Below are positions 1 to 7,918 of a stretch of 41,560 nt of DNA, in pieces. A program made the translations under genes and the position numbers. Source of the DNA: an uncultured Bacteroidales bacterium (GTDB lineage Bacteria > Bacteroidota > Bacteroidia > Bacteroidales > P3); the NCBI GenBank assembly GCA_905233475.1, contig CAJOEN010000028.1:12989-54548 (forward strand). The letters run 5' to 3'. The notes below the pieces were generated by a model. The model made no database searches. It worked only from the letters and a program-made list of their open reading frames with translations, and had not been told where the DNA came from. Within the stretch, counting starts at the first letter, position 1. Every line of letters starts with the position of its first letter.

Positions 1-1118
1 TCCACCTCCAGCTCGCCCGGCATAGGCATGCCCTTGGCCTGCAACTCGGCGAACATGTTGCGGAAACACTCTTCCACCTCCTTGTGCCCCGGCTTGCCCA
101 CCACGTAGGCCGGACGGAACCAGTAGCCGCTCAGCACGTCCACCGCCATATATTTGTACACCCACTTGCCGTCCCACGTCTGGCGGCTCAGGGCCACGTC
201 GTCCATCGATATTTTCGAGAGGCTGTACTGTCCCAGCCGGCGCATGTGTTTCGGGCGCAGGGTGTTCTGGTATGCGAAGTTGCCGTTGCGGTCGGCGTAC
301 ACCGCAGTGGTATTCATTACGTCGCTAAGGTATGCCCACACTGTGGCCTGGCTCAGTTCCAAGGTACGTCCTTTGTGGCGGAAATCGTCGGGGTTGAACA
401 CCTCGCCGGTCTCTTTGTCGAACAGCTCGCGGTCGCCGGCCACAAACTCCATGTACAGCTCCCACACACGTTCCTTGAAGGGCTTGCCGTTGGTGCGCCA
501 CAGCGCCACAATCAGGTTCTCGGCCTTGACGCTCACCTTGCGGCTGTTGTCGTTGCCGATGGCCTTGCTCACCACCGAGGCGTAACCCTCCGAGCAATAT
601 GCCTTGAACACCCTCCCGAAACTGTGCACGTTGCTAATCTCGGCGCAGGGGTACTGCTCCCTCTGCAAGTTGTACCACTCCATTGCGTCGCGGTACCACT
701 CGCCCATTTTCAGCTTGCCGCCCATCCTCGCCCTTTCGGCGCGCTGGGTCTCCAGCCCGCGCTTGAGAGCCTCCAGCAGGCTTGCGCGGTTGGTGTACTG
801 TTCTATCAGGCGCGGCTCCAGAGGGCTGCCGTCGTCCTTGCGCAGGGCCGTGTAGTACGCCCTCGCCCCGGCGTCGGGTCTGGCCTCGTATGTGGACGCC
901 GCCTCGCGCTCTATGGGGCCGAACTTGGCCTCTATCATGGCCAGCCGCTCCGGACGCTGTATGCTGTTGAGGTCTATAAGGGTGTTGCCTCCCACGCTCC
1001 TGTACATTATGCTCAGAAGCCCGTTGGCAAGGTCGTAGCGGTACTGGCGGTCGCTAAGGCCGCAGCTCAGCCACTCGCGCTTGCTTATCACCGGTTTTCC
1101 TTCGTATTGTGCGTACAC
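1..1118 (-). CDS. MuA-type phage transposase with DDE integrase core (C-terminus off the window)
   Basis: The protein would carry out phage integration and replicative transposition. About 372 residues are visible, starting at GTG 1118 with AGGAGG close upstream and only 2 nt after the preceding stop. The N-terminal part (YAQYEGKPVISKREWLSCG) looks like the DNA-binding module of phage transposases. An integrase catalytic region begins near residue 310 with the strand SMDDVAL, the probable first catalytic Asp, followed by YKYMAVDVLSGYWF, the second core strand common to rve-type DDE recombinases. The remaining catalytic Asp and Glu lie off the window. The plus strand is also open over most of this region, but that translation has no recognisable domain and is a codon-bias shadow. 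Position as last gene of the leftward early operon fits gene A of a Mu-like phage. Confidence 0.8.
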   Translation of the reverse strand, partial: MYAQYEGKPVISKREWLSCGLSDRQYRYDLANGLLSIMYRSVGGNTLIDLNSIQRPERLAMIEAKFGPIEREAASTYEARPDAGARAYYTALRKDDGSPLEPRLIEQYTNRASLLEALKRGLETQRAERARMGGKLKMGEWYRDAMEWYNLQREQYPCAEISNVHSFGRVFKAYCSEGYASVVSKAIGNDNSRKVSVKAENLIVALWRTNGKPFKERVWELYMEFVAGDRELFDKETGEVFNPDDFRHKGRTLELSQATVWAYLSDVMNTTAVYADRNGNFAYQNTLRPKHMRRLGQYSLSKISMDDVALSRQTWDGKWVYKYMAVDVLSGYWFRPAYVVGKPGHKEVEECFRNMFAELQAKGMPMPGELEV

Positions 1119-1120
1119 GT

Positions 1121-1327
1121 CTATTCCTCCTTAGTGTTTGGCACCGACACGCCGCCCAGCTGCATCGCCCTGCGGCGTATGCGCAGCGCACGGTTGCGTT
1201 CGTCGTCGTTTTGCTCGTTGTAGTCGTTGCGCAGAGCCTTGCGGATGGTGGGACGGCTCCCGTACCTCTCGCGCTCCATCTGCGTTACCACCCCGTGGGG
1301 TACCAGAATTTTTGTCTTTTTTGTCAT
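1121..1327 (-). CDS. Small HTH-type phage regulator (Ner-like position)
   Basis: A 68-residue basic protein. It begins MTKKTKILVPHGVVTQ and contains GSRPTIRKALR followed by a helix rich in Asn and Arg and a C-terminal RAMQLGG. This matches the pattern of short Bacteroidota DNA-binding proteins in which an ILVPHG strand precedes a helix-turn-helix and an ALR(G)..(K/R)IR..A...GG tail. ATG 1327 was chosen because similarity starts there; an in-frame extension upstream to 1501 reads through repetitive hairpins and is not protein-like. It sits immediately before the transposase, with a 2-nt gap, so they are probably translationally coupled. Mu ner occupies the same place, so a role in switching off early transcription is a reasonable inference. 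Confidence 0.6.
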   Translation of the reverse strand: MTKKTKILVPHGVVTQMERERYGSRPTIRKALRNDYNEQNDDERNRALRIRRRAMQLGGVSVPNTKEE

Positions 1328-1650
1328 TTCCTTGTTTTTCTTTTTTTTCCCTCCCGTCCGTAGCGTCCGGTGGGTTTCTTGTGCGGCGGGCGGACTCGAA
1401 CCGCCTGCGGGCCTTTCCTCGTGTTGGTAGTCCGGCACCCGCGCCGCTGCGCCGTCTTTCCGGCTGTCATGCGAGGCTTTTTGTTTCCGACGCTTTTGCA
1501 CCGCAGGTGGGTAACGCTCCCACGCTCATTGCAGGCTTTACTCCGCTGGTTGCTCTATTTACCAGTCTTTCTGCGGTGTCGCCGGTCTTTCCCGGCTGTC
1601 ATCTCAGGTTTTTAGCGGACTTTCTTTAAGAAGGTCTCCTTGCAGGCTGT

Positions 1651-1893
1651 CTAATCTTTGTCCGGTTTAAGCTCCTTGGCCTCCTTGGCCAGCGCCGCCA
1701 CCATCGCCGAGCTGAAGGCCACGGCTATCAGCTGGTGCCACGCGCCGTATATCACCGCCGCGGCAAGGGCGGCCACGCCCAGCACTCCGAAAATCCACGC
1801 CATGGCTATGTCGGCGCGTCTCATTCTGCGGTCGGCCTCATTATATTTATAACATTCGTGGCCGGTGTGTTTTCTTGTTGTCTCGTCGTTCAT
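1651..1893 (-). CDS. Small membrane protein of the prophage early operon
   Basis: An 80-residue protein starting MNDETTRKHTGHECYKYNEADRRMRR, followed by two hydrophobic stretches (AMAWIFGVLGVAALAAAVIY and the segment LIAVAFSSAMVAALA) and a charged tail KEAKELKPDKD. It is probably inserted in the inner membrane as a hairpin. No family was recognised. ATG 1893 was preferred over the longer open frame beginning near 1995, because the longer version would start upstream of the TATCTTTG promoter box at 1972-1965. It is the first gene read leftward from the repressor/early-operon divergent promoter region. Confidence 0.5.
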   Translation of the reverse strand: MNDETTRKHTGHECYKYNEADRRMRRADIAMAWIFGVLGVAALAAAVIYGAWHQLIAVAFSSAMVAALAKEAKELKPDKD

Positions 1894-1910
1894 TTTTTTT
1901 GTGTTTTTAA

Positions 1911-1986
1911 TTGTCGTTTTTTTTTCGTATTTTTGCACTGCGTTTTCCAATTGGAAAATCAATGCAAAGATACGGACAATTATCCG
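1911..1986. promoter_or_regulatory. Divergent early/repressor promoter region with operator-like palindromes
   Basis: Two Bacteroidota -7 boxes face away from each other: TATTTTTG on the plus strand at 1928-1935 (towards the repressor) and TATCTTTG on the minus strand at 1972-1965 (towards the early genes), the latter with TTG about 16 nt upstream. Between them is a perfect 16-bp palindrome, TTTTCCAATTGGAAAA (1943-1958). A second, imperfect dyad, CGGACAATTATCCG (1973-1986), overlaps the upstream side of the minus-strand promoter. This is the expected position for repressor and Ner operators. The assignment of either dyad to a specific protein is inference. Confidence 0.5.
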
Positions 1987-2026
1987 AACAACCAAATTAT
2001 TTTGTGAAAAAAATCCGAATTTTAAT

Positions 2027-2425
2027 ATGGAACTTATTGAACGAATAAAACAAATTATTGATTATGAGCAGTTAAGCGTAAGCGGCTTTGAGAAAAAAAT
2101 TTCTGCTTCAGATGGGGTAATTCGGCGAGCTATCCGTAATAATTCGGATATTTATTCGCGTTTTTTGGTCGAAATATCGGATAAATTTCCCGACATTTCT
2201 GCTGAATGGCTTTTGCGAGAATCTGGTGAAATGCTCCGAACTTCTGCCGCGAATCCGCCACTTACCGCTGAAAATCAACCCGATAGTGGTATAATAATCG
2301 AGCTCACCCGCCAAATATCGGAGTTGAGCCGCGAGAACGGCCAGCTGCAGGCCGAGAACACGGAGCTCAAAAAAGAGCTTGCCCGGAGCGAGGCCGCAGC
2401 GGCTGCCTCTGCACGTACTGCATGA
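2027..2425 (+). CDS. Phage repressor-like HTH protein with C-terminal coiled coil
   Basis: A 132-residue protein, starting MELIERIKQIIDYEQLSVSG. The first about 75 residues form the Bacteroidota phage-repressor type helix-turn-helix: FEKKISASDGVIRRAIRNN then YSRFLVEISDKFPDISAEWL with the typical ending LLRESGEML. The tail, from about residue 90, is a Leu/Glu/Lys-rich heptad-like coiled coil (ELTRQISELSRENGQLQAEN and onward), suggesting dimerisation. There is no LexA-type peptidase domain. Its divergent orientation from the early operon and its closeness to the phage end match the Mu c repressor. An in-frame extension upstream to 1865 crosses the promoter region and was not used. Confidence 0.75.
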   Translation: MELIERIKQIIDYEQLSVSGFEKKISASDGVIRRAIRNNSDIYSRFLVEISDKFPDISAEWLLRESGEMLRTSAANPPLTAENQPDSGIIIELTRQISELSRENGQLQAENTELKKELARSEAAAAASARTA

Positions 2426-3105
2426 ATGGCTTGCACATGCCTTCGTCCCGCTTGCACACTAAAATGTACTGCCTATAAAATACACTCACACATACACCCG
2501 CACATGCCCTCCCCCGGCCCCCTTTATGGCCCAACACACGCTTTTTACCCCGTTTTTCACGTAATTATCTATATATCAGTGTTATAATACAACATCAACC
2601 GCACTGCATTTTGTCATTAAAGGGTGTCAAACTCTCCATTTTTGCCGTTTTTCATCGTCTTTTTTTATAGTAAAGGTGTGTAACTCCTTGTTAAAACACC
2701 TTAATTTTTGTACTAACTCGGTACAAATTTATGTACATTTCGTTTTAAAACGGTGCAATATCCACAATATCGGTTTTCAGCTCGGCGGGTGGTAAAAAAG
2801 ACACCGTTTCGGGGGCTGTAATCCACCCGTGGGGGTGCCGTGGCACAAGGCAACAGAAATGGCGCAGAAACGCGTTATACAAAGCGTCTGCGCCATTTGT
2901 AGCGGCGTTTAACACCCAATTAAAGGAGTATTAAACACAGATTAAAGCAAAACTAAAAAAACGAGGTCAAAAAACCGTCAAAAATTAAACCAAAATTAAA
3001 GCAAATTAAAGAAAAATGTACATTTCGTTTTTTCTCACCCATTCGCAAAACGTTGAAAATCGGCAAAATACACTTTCAATTATGTACATTCTGTTTTAAG
3101 GCCCA
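2426..3105. other. Non-coding prophage end region with transposase-site repeats
   Basis: No gene is supported on either strand in this 680-nt stretch. It holds three direct copies of a site: 2731-2750 (ATGTACATTTCGTTTTAAAA), 3016-3033 and 3082-3099 (ATGTACATTCTGTTTTAA). From the putative end at 3105 these lie at about 7-24, 73-90 and 356-375 nt, resembling L1-L3 of phage Mu. It also holds an imperfect duplicate around AAAGGGTGTCAAACTC (near 2619) and AAAGGTGTGTAACTC (near 2673), and A-rich DNA with repeated ATTAAAGCA. Function as transposase binding sites is inferred from position and repetition. Confidence 0.6.
2858..2897. repeat. Inverted repeat in the prophage end
   Basis: AATGGCGCAGA (2858-2868) is perfectly complementary to TCTGCGCCATT (2887-2897), with inner CGC/GCG allowing further pairing. 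There is no U-tract after it, so it is not a clear terminator. It may be a protein site or a transcript end for the repressor gene. Confidence 0.5.
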
Positions 3106-4655
3106 TACTTGATTTTATCTACAGTGGTGTTGTATTTTCTTGCTATTCTGAAAAGATTTTCGCCCGATTTTACGGTGTGCCGCACGGTTTTGTCGGCTGA
3201 TTTTGCTGTCTTTCTGGTTGTTGGAGTTGAATTTCTTTCTGTTGTTTTTTCGTTCTTTGTAGCAGTGTAAGTTATTGTGTCAGAGATTAATGTAAGAGTA
3301 TCGATATATACTGCATTTGCTGTATCGGTTGTGTTTTTTGTTATTTTAGTTTCGGTTTCTTTGGAGTTGTTGCTGGAAGTTACAACCGAAGTCTTTTTGT
3401 AGATAATGAGTCGTTGTCCAGCTTTGAGTTTAGACTTTTTCGACAGATGGTTCCAACGTTTGACATCGGCAGCCGAAACGCCATATTTAGAGGCTACTTT
3501 GCCTACGGTCTCATTGCGGCGAACCACGTGTGTTATGGTTTTTACGGAACGCCATTCCTTTACAGCACTATTGAGTAGCGAATCGCGCGAATGGGAATAG
3601 ATGGAGTCCTGAAATTTGAGGAAAGTTATTGTTTTATTGTGCGGAAGTCTCAGCGGATAGCCTTTTTCTGATTTTGGTATAAAAGAAAGTTTATATTGAG
3701 GATTGAGTGTGCGCAATTCCTCGATGGATATGTCCACATATTTTGCTACCGAGCAAAAATCCATATCTTGGTGTACCACAATGGTGTCGTTGGCAGTGGG
3801 AATGCTTATATGAGTGGGTGTTATGCCGTGTTTGCTGTAGAAATTCATCATGTAAACGGCGGCAATGTAAGCAGGTATGTATCCGCGTGTTTCGCGTGGT
3901 AGATAATTGTAAATGCCCCAAAAGGAACGTTCGCCTCCGGAGCGCGCGATGGCTTTGTTCACGTTGCCCGGGCCGCAGTTGTAGGCGGCTATGGCAAGAG
4001 GCCAGTTGTTGTAAATCTTGTTCAGGTCGCGAAGATAGCGTGCGGCGGCATGAGTGGATTTAAGAGGGTCGCGGCGTTCATCAACAAAAGTGCCTACCTC
4101 CAAATCGTAGGTTTTGCCGGTTTGGAACATGAACTGCCACAAGCCTGTGGCTCCAGCTTTCGACACGGCGTTGGGGTTTAGGGCGGATTCGATGATGGCA
4201 AGGTATTTGAGTTCGCATGGAACACCGTATTTGTCGAGAACCTCCTCGAACATCGGGAAGTAATATTCTGCAAGCGACAAAGTTATGTCTATGCTGTGGT
4301 TCATTTTTTTTAGGTACATGGCCACGTATCCGCGCACAATAGGGTTGTATTCCAATGGTATTTTGGTGTTCAGCGAAAGCAATCTCTGGTATATTACACT
4401 GTCAGTAACTGTTTCAAAATCAACTTTTTGGCTGGAAGGGCCAAGTTGGTATCGGTGTTGTATGGATTGGCCGCTTTTGCGGAAATAATACGAGTGCAAC
4501 AAACTGTCGTAATTCGAGGAGTATGCGGCGGCGAAGTATGACATGTCGTTGATTTCCGAAATCGGGTTTTGCGACAATGCCGTGCGAGGTGCGGACAAAA
4601 CAGTTATCATTATTCCCGCGCAGGATATTAACTTTGCTATATTTCTGATATTCAT
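3096..4655 (-). CDS. MltD-like lytic transglycosylase with LysM domains, C-terminally truncated by the prophage
   Basis: A peptidoglycan-cleaving envelope enzyme. The protein has a signal peptide (about residues 1-29), an SLT domain with the catalytic Glu in YLAIIESALNPNAVS (E156) and the later AAYNCGPGNVNKAI and PRETRGYIPAYIAA motifs, then one complete LysM (HVVRRNETVGKVASKYGVSA and onward), a Ser/Thr-rich linker, and a second LysM that stops half way (HTVKSGENLFRIARKYNTTV, then DKIK). The last residues YGP and the stop come from the prophage end. ATG 4655 is preferred over the TTG seven codons upstream because a standard signal peptide starts there. The catalytic domain is intact, so the shortened protein may still be active but would bind the wall less well. 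Confidence 0.85.
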   Translation of the reverse strand: MNIRNIAKLISCAGIMITVLSAPRTALSQNPISEINDMSYFAAAYSSNYDSLLHSYYFRKSGQSIQHRYQLGPSSQKVDFETVTDSVIYQRLLSLNTKIPLEYNPIVRGYVAMYLKKMNHSIDITLSLAEYYFPMFEEVLDKYGVPCELKYLAIIESALNPNAVSKAGATGLWQFMFQTGKTYDLEVGTFVDERRDPLKSTHAAARYLRDLNKIYNNWPLAIAAYNCGPGNVNKAIARSGGERSFWGIYNYLPRETRGYIPAYIAAVYMMNFYSKHGITPTHISIPTANDTIVVHQDMDFCSVAKYVDISIEELRTLNPQYKLSFIPKSEKGYPLRLPHNKTITFLKFQDSIYSHSRDSLLNSAVKEWRSVKTITHVVRRNETVGKVASKYGVSAADVKRWNHLSKKSKLKAGQRLIIYKKTSVVTSSNNSKETETKITKNTTDTANAVYIDTLTLISDTITYTATKNEKTTERNSTPTTRKTAKSADKTVRHTVKSGENLFRIARKYNTTVDKIKYGP

Positions 4656-4820
4656 ATTATTATGATACTTATGCAATTTGCGTAATAAAAAACTGGAAAT
4701 AAACAGACAAAATAGTGTATTTATTGTATTTTCGAGAAAAATAATTTTTTAAATGTCGGCTGTTGAAAAAAAAAGTCGAAAAAATAGATTGGAAAAGATG
4801 GTAAATTGATTTTTTTTTCA

Positions 4821-4828
4821 TACCTTTG
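4821..4828 (+). promoter_or_regulatory. Bacteroidota promoter -7 box upstream of rho
   Basis: TACCTTTG fits the TAnnTTTG consensus exactly and is followed by GC. The 124 nt between it and the rho start is an untranslated leader without an obvious hairpin. No well-spaced -33 TTG is seen, so the strength is uncertain. Confidence 0.5.
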
Positions 4829-4951
4829 CAAACGAAAAATCTTATCTGAAATACAAGTTCTACAAACGCATTATTTTTAAAGACAGCAATTTGGCAAATT
4901 ATTTGCAGTGTCTCAATTTTGAAAATTTGAACAAAAAAATACGAATTCTTA

Positions 4952-7021
4952 ATGTACACCAAGGAAGAACTCACAAAAACGGCTCATGTAAGTTTGATTG
5001 AAATAGCCCAGGGATTAGGCATTTCACGAGCATCTAAATTGACAGAGAACGAATTGATTTACAAAATTTTGGACTATCAGGCGGCACACCCCGATGAAAA
5101 CGAGGAAAGCAAAGCCCCCGTTGCTCCGCGTCCCAAACGTACAAGGCTGAAACCCAAGCCTATAGCCGAATCGAATATGACATCGGGTACACGCAAAGCC
5201 CAAAAATCCCCCAAACCTGCGGAAAAGACGCTTTTCGCTAACGAGCAGGAACTGGAACAGGATACCGTATCCAAAATAAACATCAACGATGTGCAGTTGC
5301 CCGAAGTGCCTCAGATTCCGGAAGTTAAAACACCCAACACACGTCTTATTTTGCGACACCCCGACATAATAGACTTGCCGGAAGATATTATCCTTTCCGA
5401 AGGTATTATGCAGGAAATAGATACGAATCTTATCGATAGAAAGGTTGTCGAAAAAAGAGAAACGGAGAAGGTAAAGGCTCGTTCGCAAGAGGAAAAATCC
5501 AAACAAGCGGACACTCCTCAGACAATAGAAGAGGCATTAGGAATGCCGGGTGTACAAAATTCTGGCAACAATAAGAAAACCGACCGCAAATCCAAAAAAG
5601 AGCGTGCCGAGAATGCCGAAATCCAGCAAAATGCCGATGAAAACGCAAATAACGAGGAGGCTAAATCCCATCAGATACCTGAAATTATAGTTCCAGAATC
5701 ATTGAAAGGCAATCAGGAAGCAGATAGGGAAAAAGAAAGAAATCATGATAAAGACAGTGAAAATGACACCGTTGCCGAAAATGCGGAGGCAAAGGACGAG
5801 GACGGTTCGATATTCCAAGTGATTGTGGAAAAAAACTCTGAACCCAACAATAAACCTCAGGAACCCAAACGCCAACAGCATCAGGAATATCCGTTTGACA
5901 ACGAGGGCGTTGTGGAGGCCGAAGGCGTTTTGGAGATAATCCCCAACGAAAACTACGGTTTCCTCCGTTCTTCGGATTACGACTACCTCAATTCTCCCGA
6001 CGATATATATGTGTCTCAGTCTCAGATACGTTTGTTTGGACTTCAGACTGGAGATACCATACGCGGCACCGTGCGTCCGCCACGCGAAGGCGAGAAATTC
6101 TTCCCCTTGGTTAAAATATTGGAAATCAACGGGCTTTTGCCGGAACGCATACGCGACCGCATACCTTTCGACTCGCTTACACCGCTTTTCCCGCAGGAGA
6201 AATTCAAGCTCACCGGTCACCCGCAGGAAACCATGTCCACACGCATTATCGACATGATAACGCCCATCGGTAAAGGCCAGCGCGGACTTATAGTGGCTCA
6301 GCCGAAGACAGGTAAGACAACCCTTTTGAAAGAGATTGCCAACGCTATTGCGTACAATCATCCCGAAGTCTATCTTATTGTGTTGCTGATAGATGAACGT
6401 CCCGAAGAGGTTACCGACATGCGTCGCAGCGTAAATGCCGAGGTTATAGCCTCCACTTTCGACGAGTCGGCCGAACACCATGTAAAGATAGCCAACATCG
6501 TTCTGGAAAAGGCCAAGCGCATGACCGAGTGCGGCCACGATGTGGTGATTGTCCTCGACTCAATCACACGTCTGGCACGTGCCTACAACACTGTGGCTCC
6601 GGCCTCCGGCAAGGTACTTTCGGGAGGTGTGGAGGCCAACGCCTTGCAGAAACCCAAACGTTTCTTCGGCGCGGCACGTAACATCGAAAACGGCGGCTCG
6701 CTCACCATCATCGCCACAGCCCTTACCGAGACGGGTTCCAAGATGGACGACGTTATCTTTGAGGAATTCAAGGGCACCGGCAACATGGAATTGCAGCTCG
6801 ACCGCAAACTCTCCAACAAACGCATATTCCCCGCCATCGACATACTGTCGTCGAGCACCCGCCGCGACGATATGCTGATACCTGCCGACATGCTTCAGCG
6901 CATACTCATTCTGCGTAACTTCGTTTCGGAAATGACATCGGTGGAAGCTATGGAATTCCTCAAAAAGCAGATGCATAACACACTCAACAACACGGAGTTC
7001 CTGCTTTCGATAGATAAATAG
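4952..7021 (+). CDS. rho: Transcription termination factor Rho with long N-terminal insert
   Basis: A hexameric RNA-dependent ATPase that ends transcription. At 689 residues it is far longer than the about 420 of E. coli Rho. Residues 1-45 are the N-terminal helical domain ([19 protein letters not shown]). About 46-315 is a charged, low-complexity insert rich in Glu, Lys, Asn and Gln. About 316-395 is the cold-shock-like RNA-binding fold ([17 protein letters not shown]). The ATPase core follows, with Walker [10 protein letters not shown] at about 449-457, the [10 protein letters not shown] segment, Walker [17 protein letters not shown] and the arginine region near FPAIDI. Known: Bacteroidota Rho proteins commonly carry such disordered inserts, reported to promote phase separation in Bacteroides thetaiotaomicron. 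It is followed after 24 nt by the sdh operon. Confidence 0.97.
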   Translation: MYTKEELTKTAHVSLIEIAQGLGISRASKLTENELIYKILDYQAAHPDENEESKAPVAPRPKRTRLKPKPIAESNMTSGTRKAQKSPKPAEKTLFANEQELEQDTVSKININDVQLPEVPQIPEVKTPNTRLILRHPDIIDLPEDIILSEGIMQEIDTNLIDRKVVEKRETEKVKARSQEEKSKQADTPQTIEEALGMPGVQNSGNNKKTDRKSKKERAENAEIQQNADENANNEEAKSHQIPEIIVPESLKGNQEADREKERNHDKDSENDTVAENAEAKDEDGSIFQVIVEKNSEPNNKPQEPKRQQHQEYPFDNEGVVEAEGVLEIIPNENYGFLRSSDYDYLNSPDDIYVSQSQIRLFGLQTGDTIRGTVRPPREGEKFFPLVKILEINGLLPERIRDRIPFDSLTPLFPQEKFKLTGHPQETMSTRIIDMITPIGKGQRGLIVAQPKTGKTTLLKEIANAIAYNHPEVYLIVLLIDERPEEVTDMRRSVNAEVIASTFDESAEHHVKIANIVLEKAKRMTECGHDVVIVLDSITRLARAYNTVAPASGKVLSGGVEANALQKPKRFFGAARNIENGGSLTIIATALTETGSKMDDVIFEEFKGTGNMELQLDRKLSNKRIFPAIDILSSSTRRDDMLIPADMLQRILILRNFVSEMTSVEAMEFLKKQMHNTLNNTEFLLSIDK

Positions 7022-7045
7022 TACAACCGCTTAAAAATCAACGCA

Positions 7046-7903
7046 ATGAACCTTCCAAAGATAGCCTCAATAAGCAAGAAAATAGTTGTGGCGCTGCTCG
7101 GACTGTTCCTCGTGCTGTTTGTTGGCGTGCATCTGGGCATTAACTTGTGCCTGCTACGCGACGACGGTGGCACTTGGTACCGTGCGGCCTCCAACTTTAT
7201 GGGCACCAACTACGTGGTGAAAGTGTTCGAGGTGGTGCTTTTCGCAACGATAATAGTTCACATACTGCTGACCATCGCTTTGCAGATACAGAACCTCAAA
7301 GCCCGTCCGCAACGTTACCATCGCCCGCAGAAAACCAAGACCTCGTTCGGCTCCAAATACGCCATCTGGACGGGAATCCTGCTGCTCTGCCTGCTGATGA
7401 TGCATTTCTGCCATTTCTATTTCGTGAAAACCGGATGGGTGGAAGGCAAATATATGATTAGCATCGAAAAGATACTTCACGAATACGATCGTATAGAAAT
7501 GGGATTGATGGAAGCTGATGAGGAGGCCGATTTTCGATTATTTTTCAATTGTTTTGCAAATAAACGAGATGACATGACCAAAAACATCACATCGGATGGA
7601 AATTGGATAGCAAATCTTACTGCTAACGACATTGAGCCAATCGAAGAGTATTTGCCATACTTCAAGCCCGACTTCTACAATGTTGCCAAAGATATTTTCC
7701 GAGTGCCGATTTATGCTATACTATATATAATAATGTTCTTTGTGGTGGGATTCCACATTGTACACGGCATACCGTCGGCGTTCCAGACTTTGGGACTTAA
7801 CCACAATAAATACAACGCTGTAATCCAATGGCTTGCGTGGATTTACGCAGTCATCATCGTGGTCGGATTCTCGTCAATACCAATTTATTTCTTGTTTTTC
7901 TAA
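7046..7903 (+). CDS. sdhC: Succinate dehydrogenase/fumarate reductase cytochrome b subunit with a large insert
   Basis: The membrane anchor that passes electrons between quinone and the FrdAB/SdhAB catalytic pair (B-type, two haems). Five hydrophobic segments are visible: about residues 10-30, 65-85, 108-130, 220-245 and 260-284. Conserved features include GVHLGIN, the Gly/Thr-rich FMGTNYVV, HFCHFYFVKTGW and HIVHGIPSAFQTLGLNHNKY, supplying candidate haem-ligand His residues. It is 285 residues long against about 220-235 for relatives. The extra residues lie at about 145-205 between the third and fourth segments, acidic and compositionally different (EKILHEYDRIEMGLMEADEE and onward). First gene of the C-A-B operon, 15 nt before the flavoprotein gene. 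Confidence 0.9.
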   Translation: MNLPKIASISKKIVVALLGLFLVLFVGVHLGINLCLLRDDGGTWYRAASNFMGTNYVVKVFEVVLFATIIVHILLTIALQIQNLKARPQRYHRPQKTKTSFGSKYAIWTGILLLCLLMMHFCHFYFVKTGWVEGKYMISIEKILHEYDRIEMGLMEADEEADFRLFFNCFANKRDDMTKNITSDGNWIANLTANDIEPIEEYLPYFKPDFYNVAKDIFRVPIYAILYIIMFFVVGFHIVHGIPSAFQTLGLNHNKYNAVIQWLAWIYAVIIVVGFSSIPIYFLFF

Positions 7904-7918
7904 CAAAGGCACTAAACT

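Larger units (their letters stand above)
1..3105. mobile_element. Mu-like transposable prophage, early (left) end; continues beyond the window
   Basis: Seen: a leftward early operon ending in a MuA-type transposase at the window edge, a divergent repressor gene, then about 680 nt of non-coding DNA with three direct copies of ATGTACATTyyGTTTT. Position 3105 is placed as the phage end because the host mltD-like gene loses its LysM similarity there. Read on the minus strand, the phage sequence then begins with TG (TGGGCC), as Mu-type ends do. The innermost repeat copy lies 7-24 nt from that end, like L1 of Mu. Known: Mu places its repressor next to the left end, divergent from ner-A-B, which matches this layout. 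Inferred: the prophage extends leftward off the window, and the target duplication would be TACTT (3106-3110). Confidence 0.8.

Noticed and set aside
84..1223. Long plus-strand open frame (379 codons) opposite the transposase
   Set aside because: Rich in His, Val and Ala with no domain; the minus strand gives a transposase with rve-fold motifs and a good ribosome site.
1376..1460. tRNA gene on the minus strand
   Set aside because: A canonical T-arm is present but no proper D-arm, 7-bp acceptor stem or anticodon arm can be built.
1324..1470. 48-codon very basic frame overlapping the Ner-like gene start (ATGA)
   Set aside because: Could be a coupled mini-gene, but composition follows G+C-rich hairpin DNA and there is no family; kept as part of the hairpin finding only.
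1..3105. Diversity-generating retroelement as in Hankyphage-type Bacteroidales phages
   Set aside because: No reverse transcriptase or template repeat is visible in the part of the prophage inside the window.
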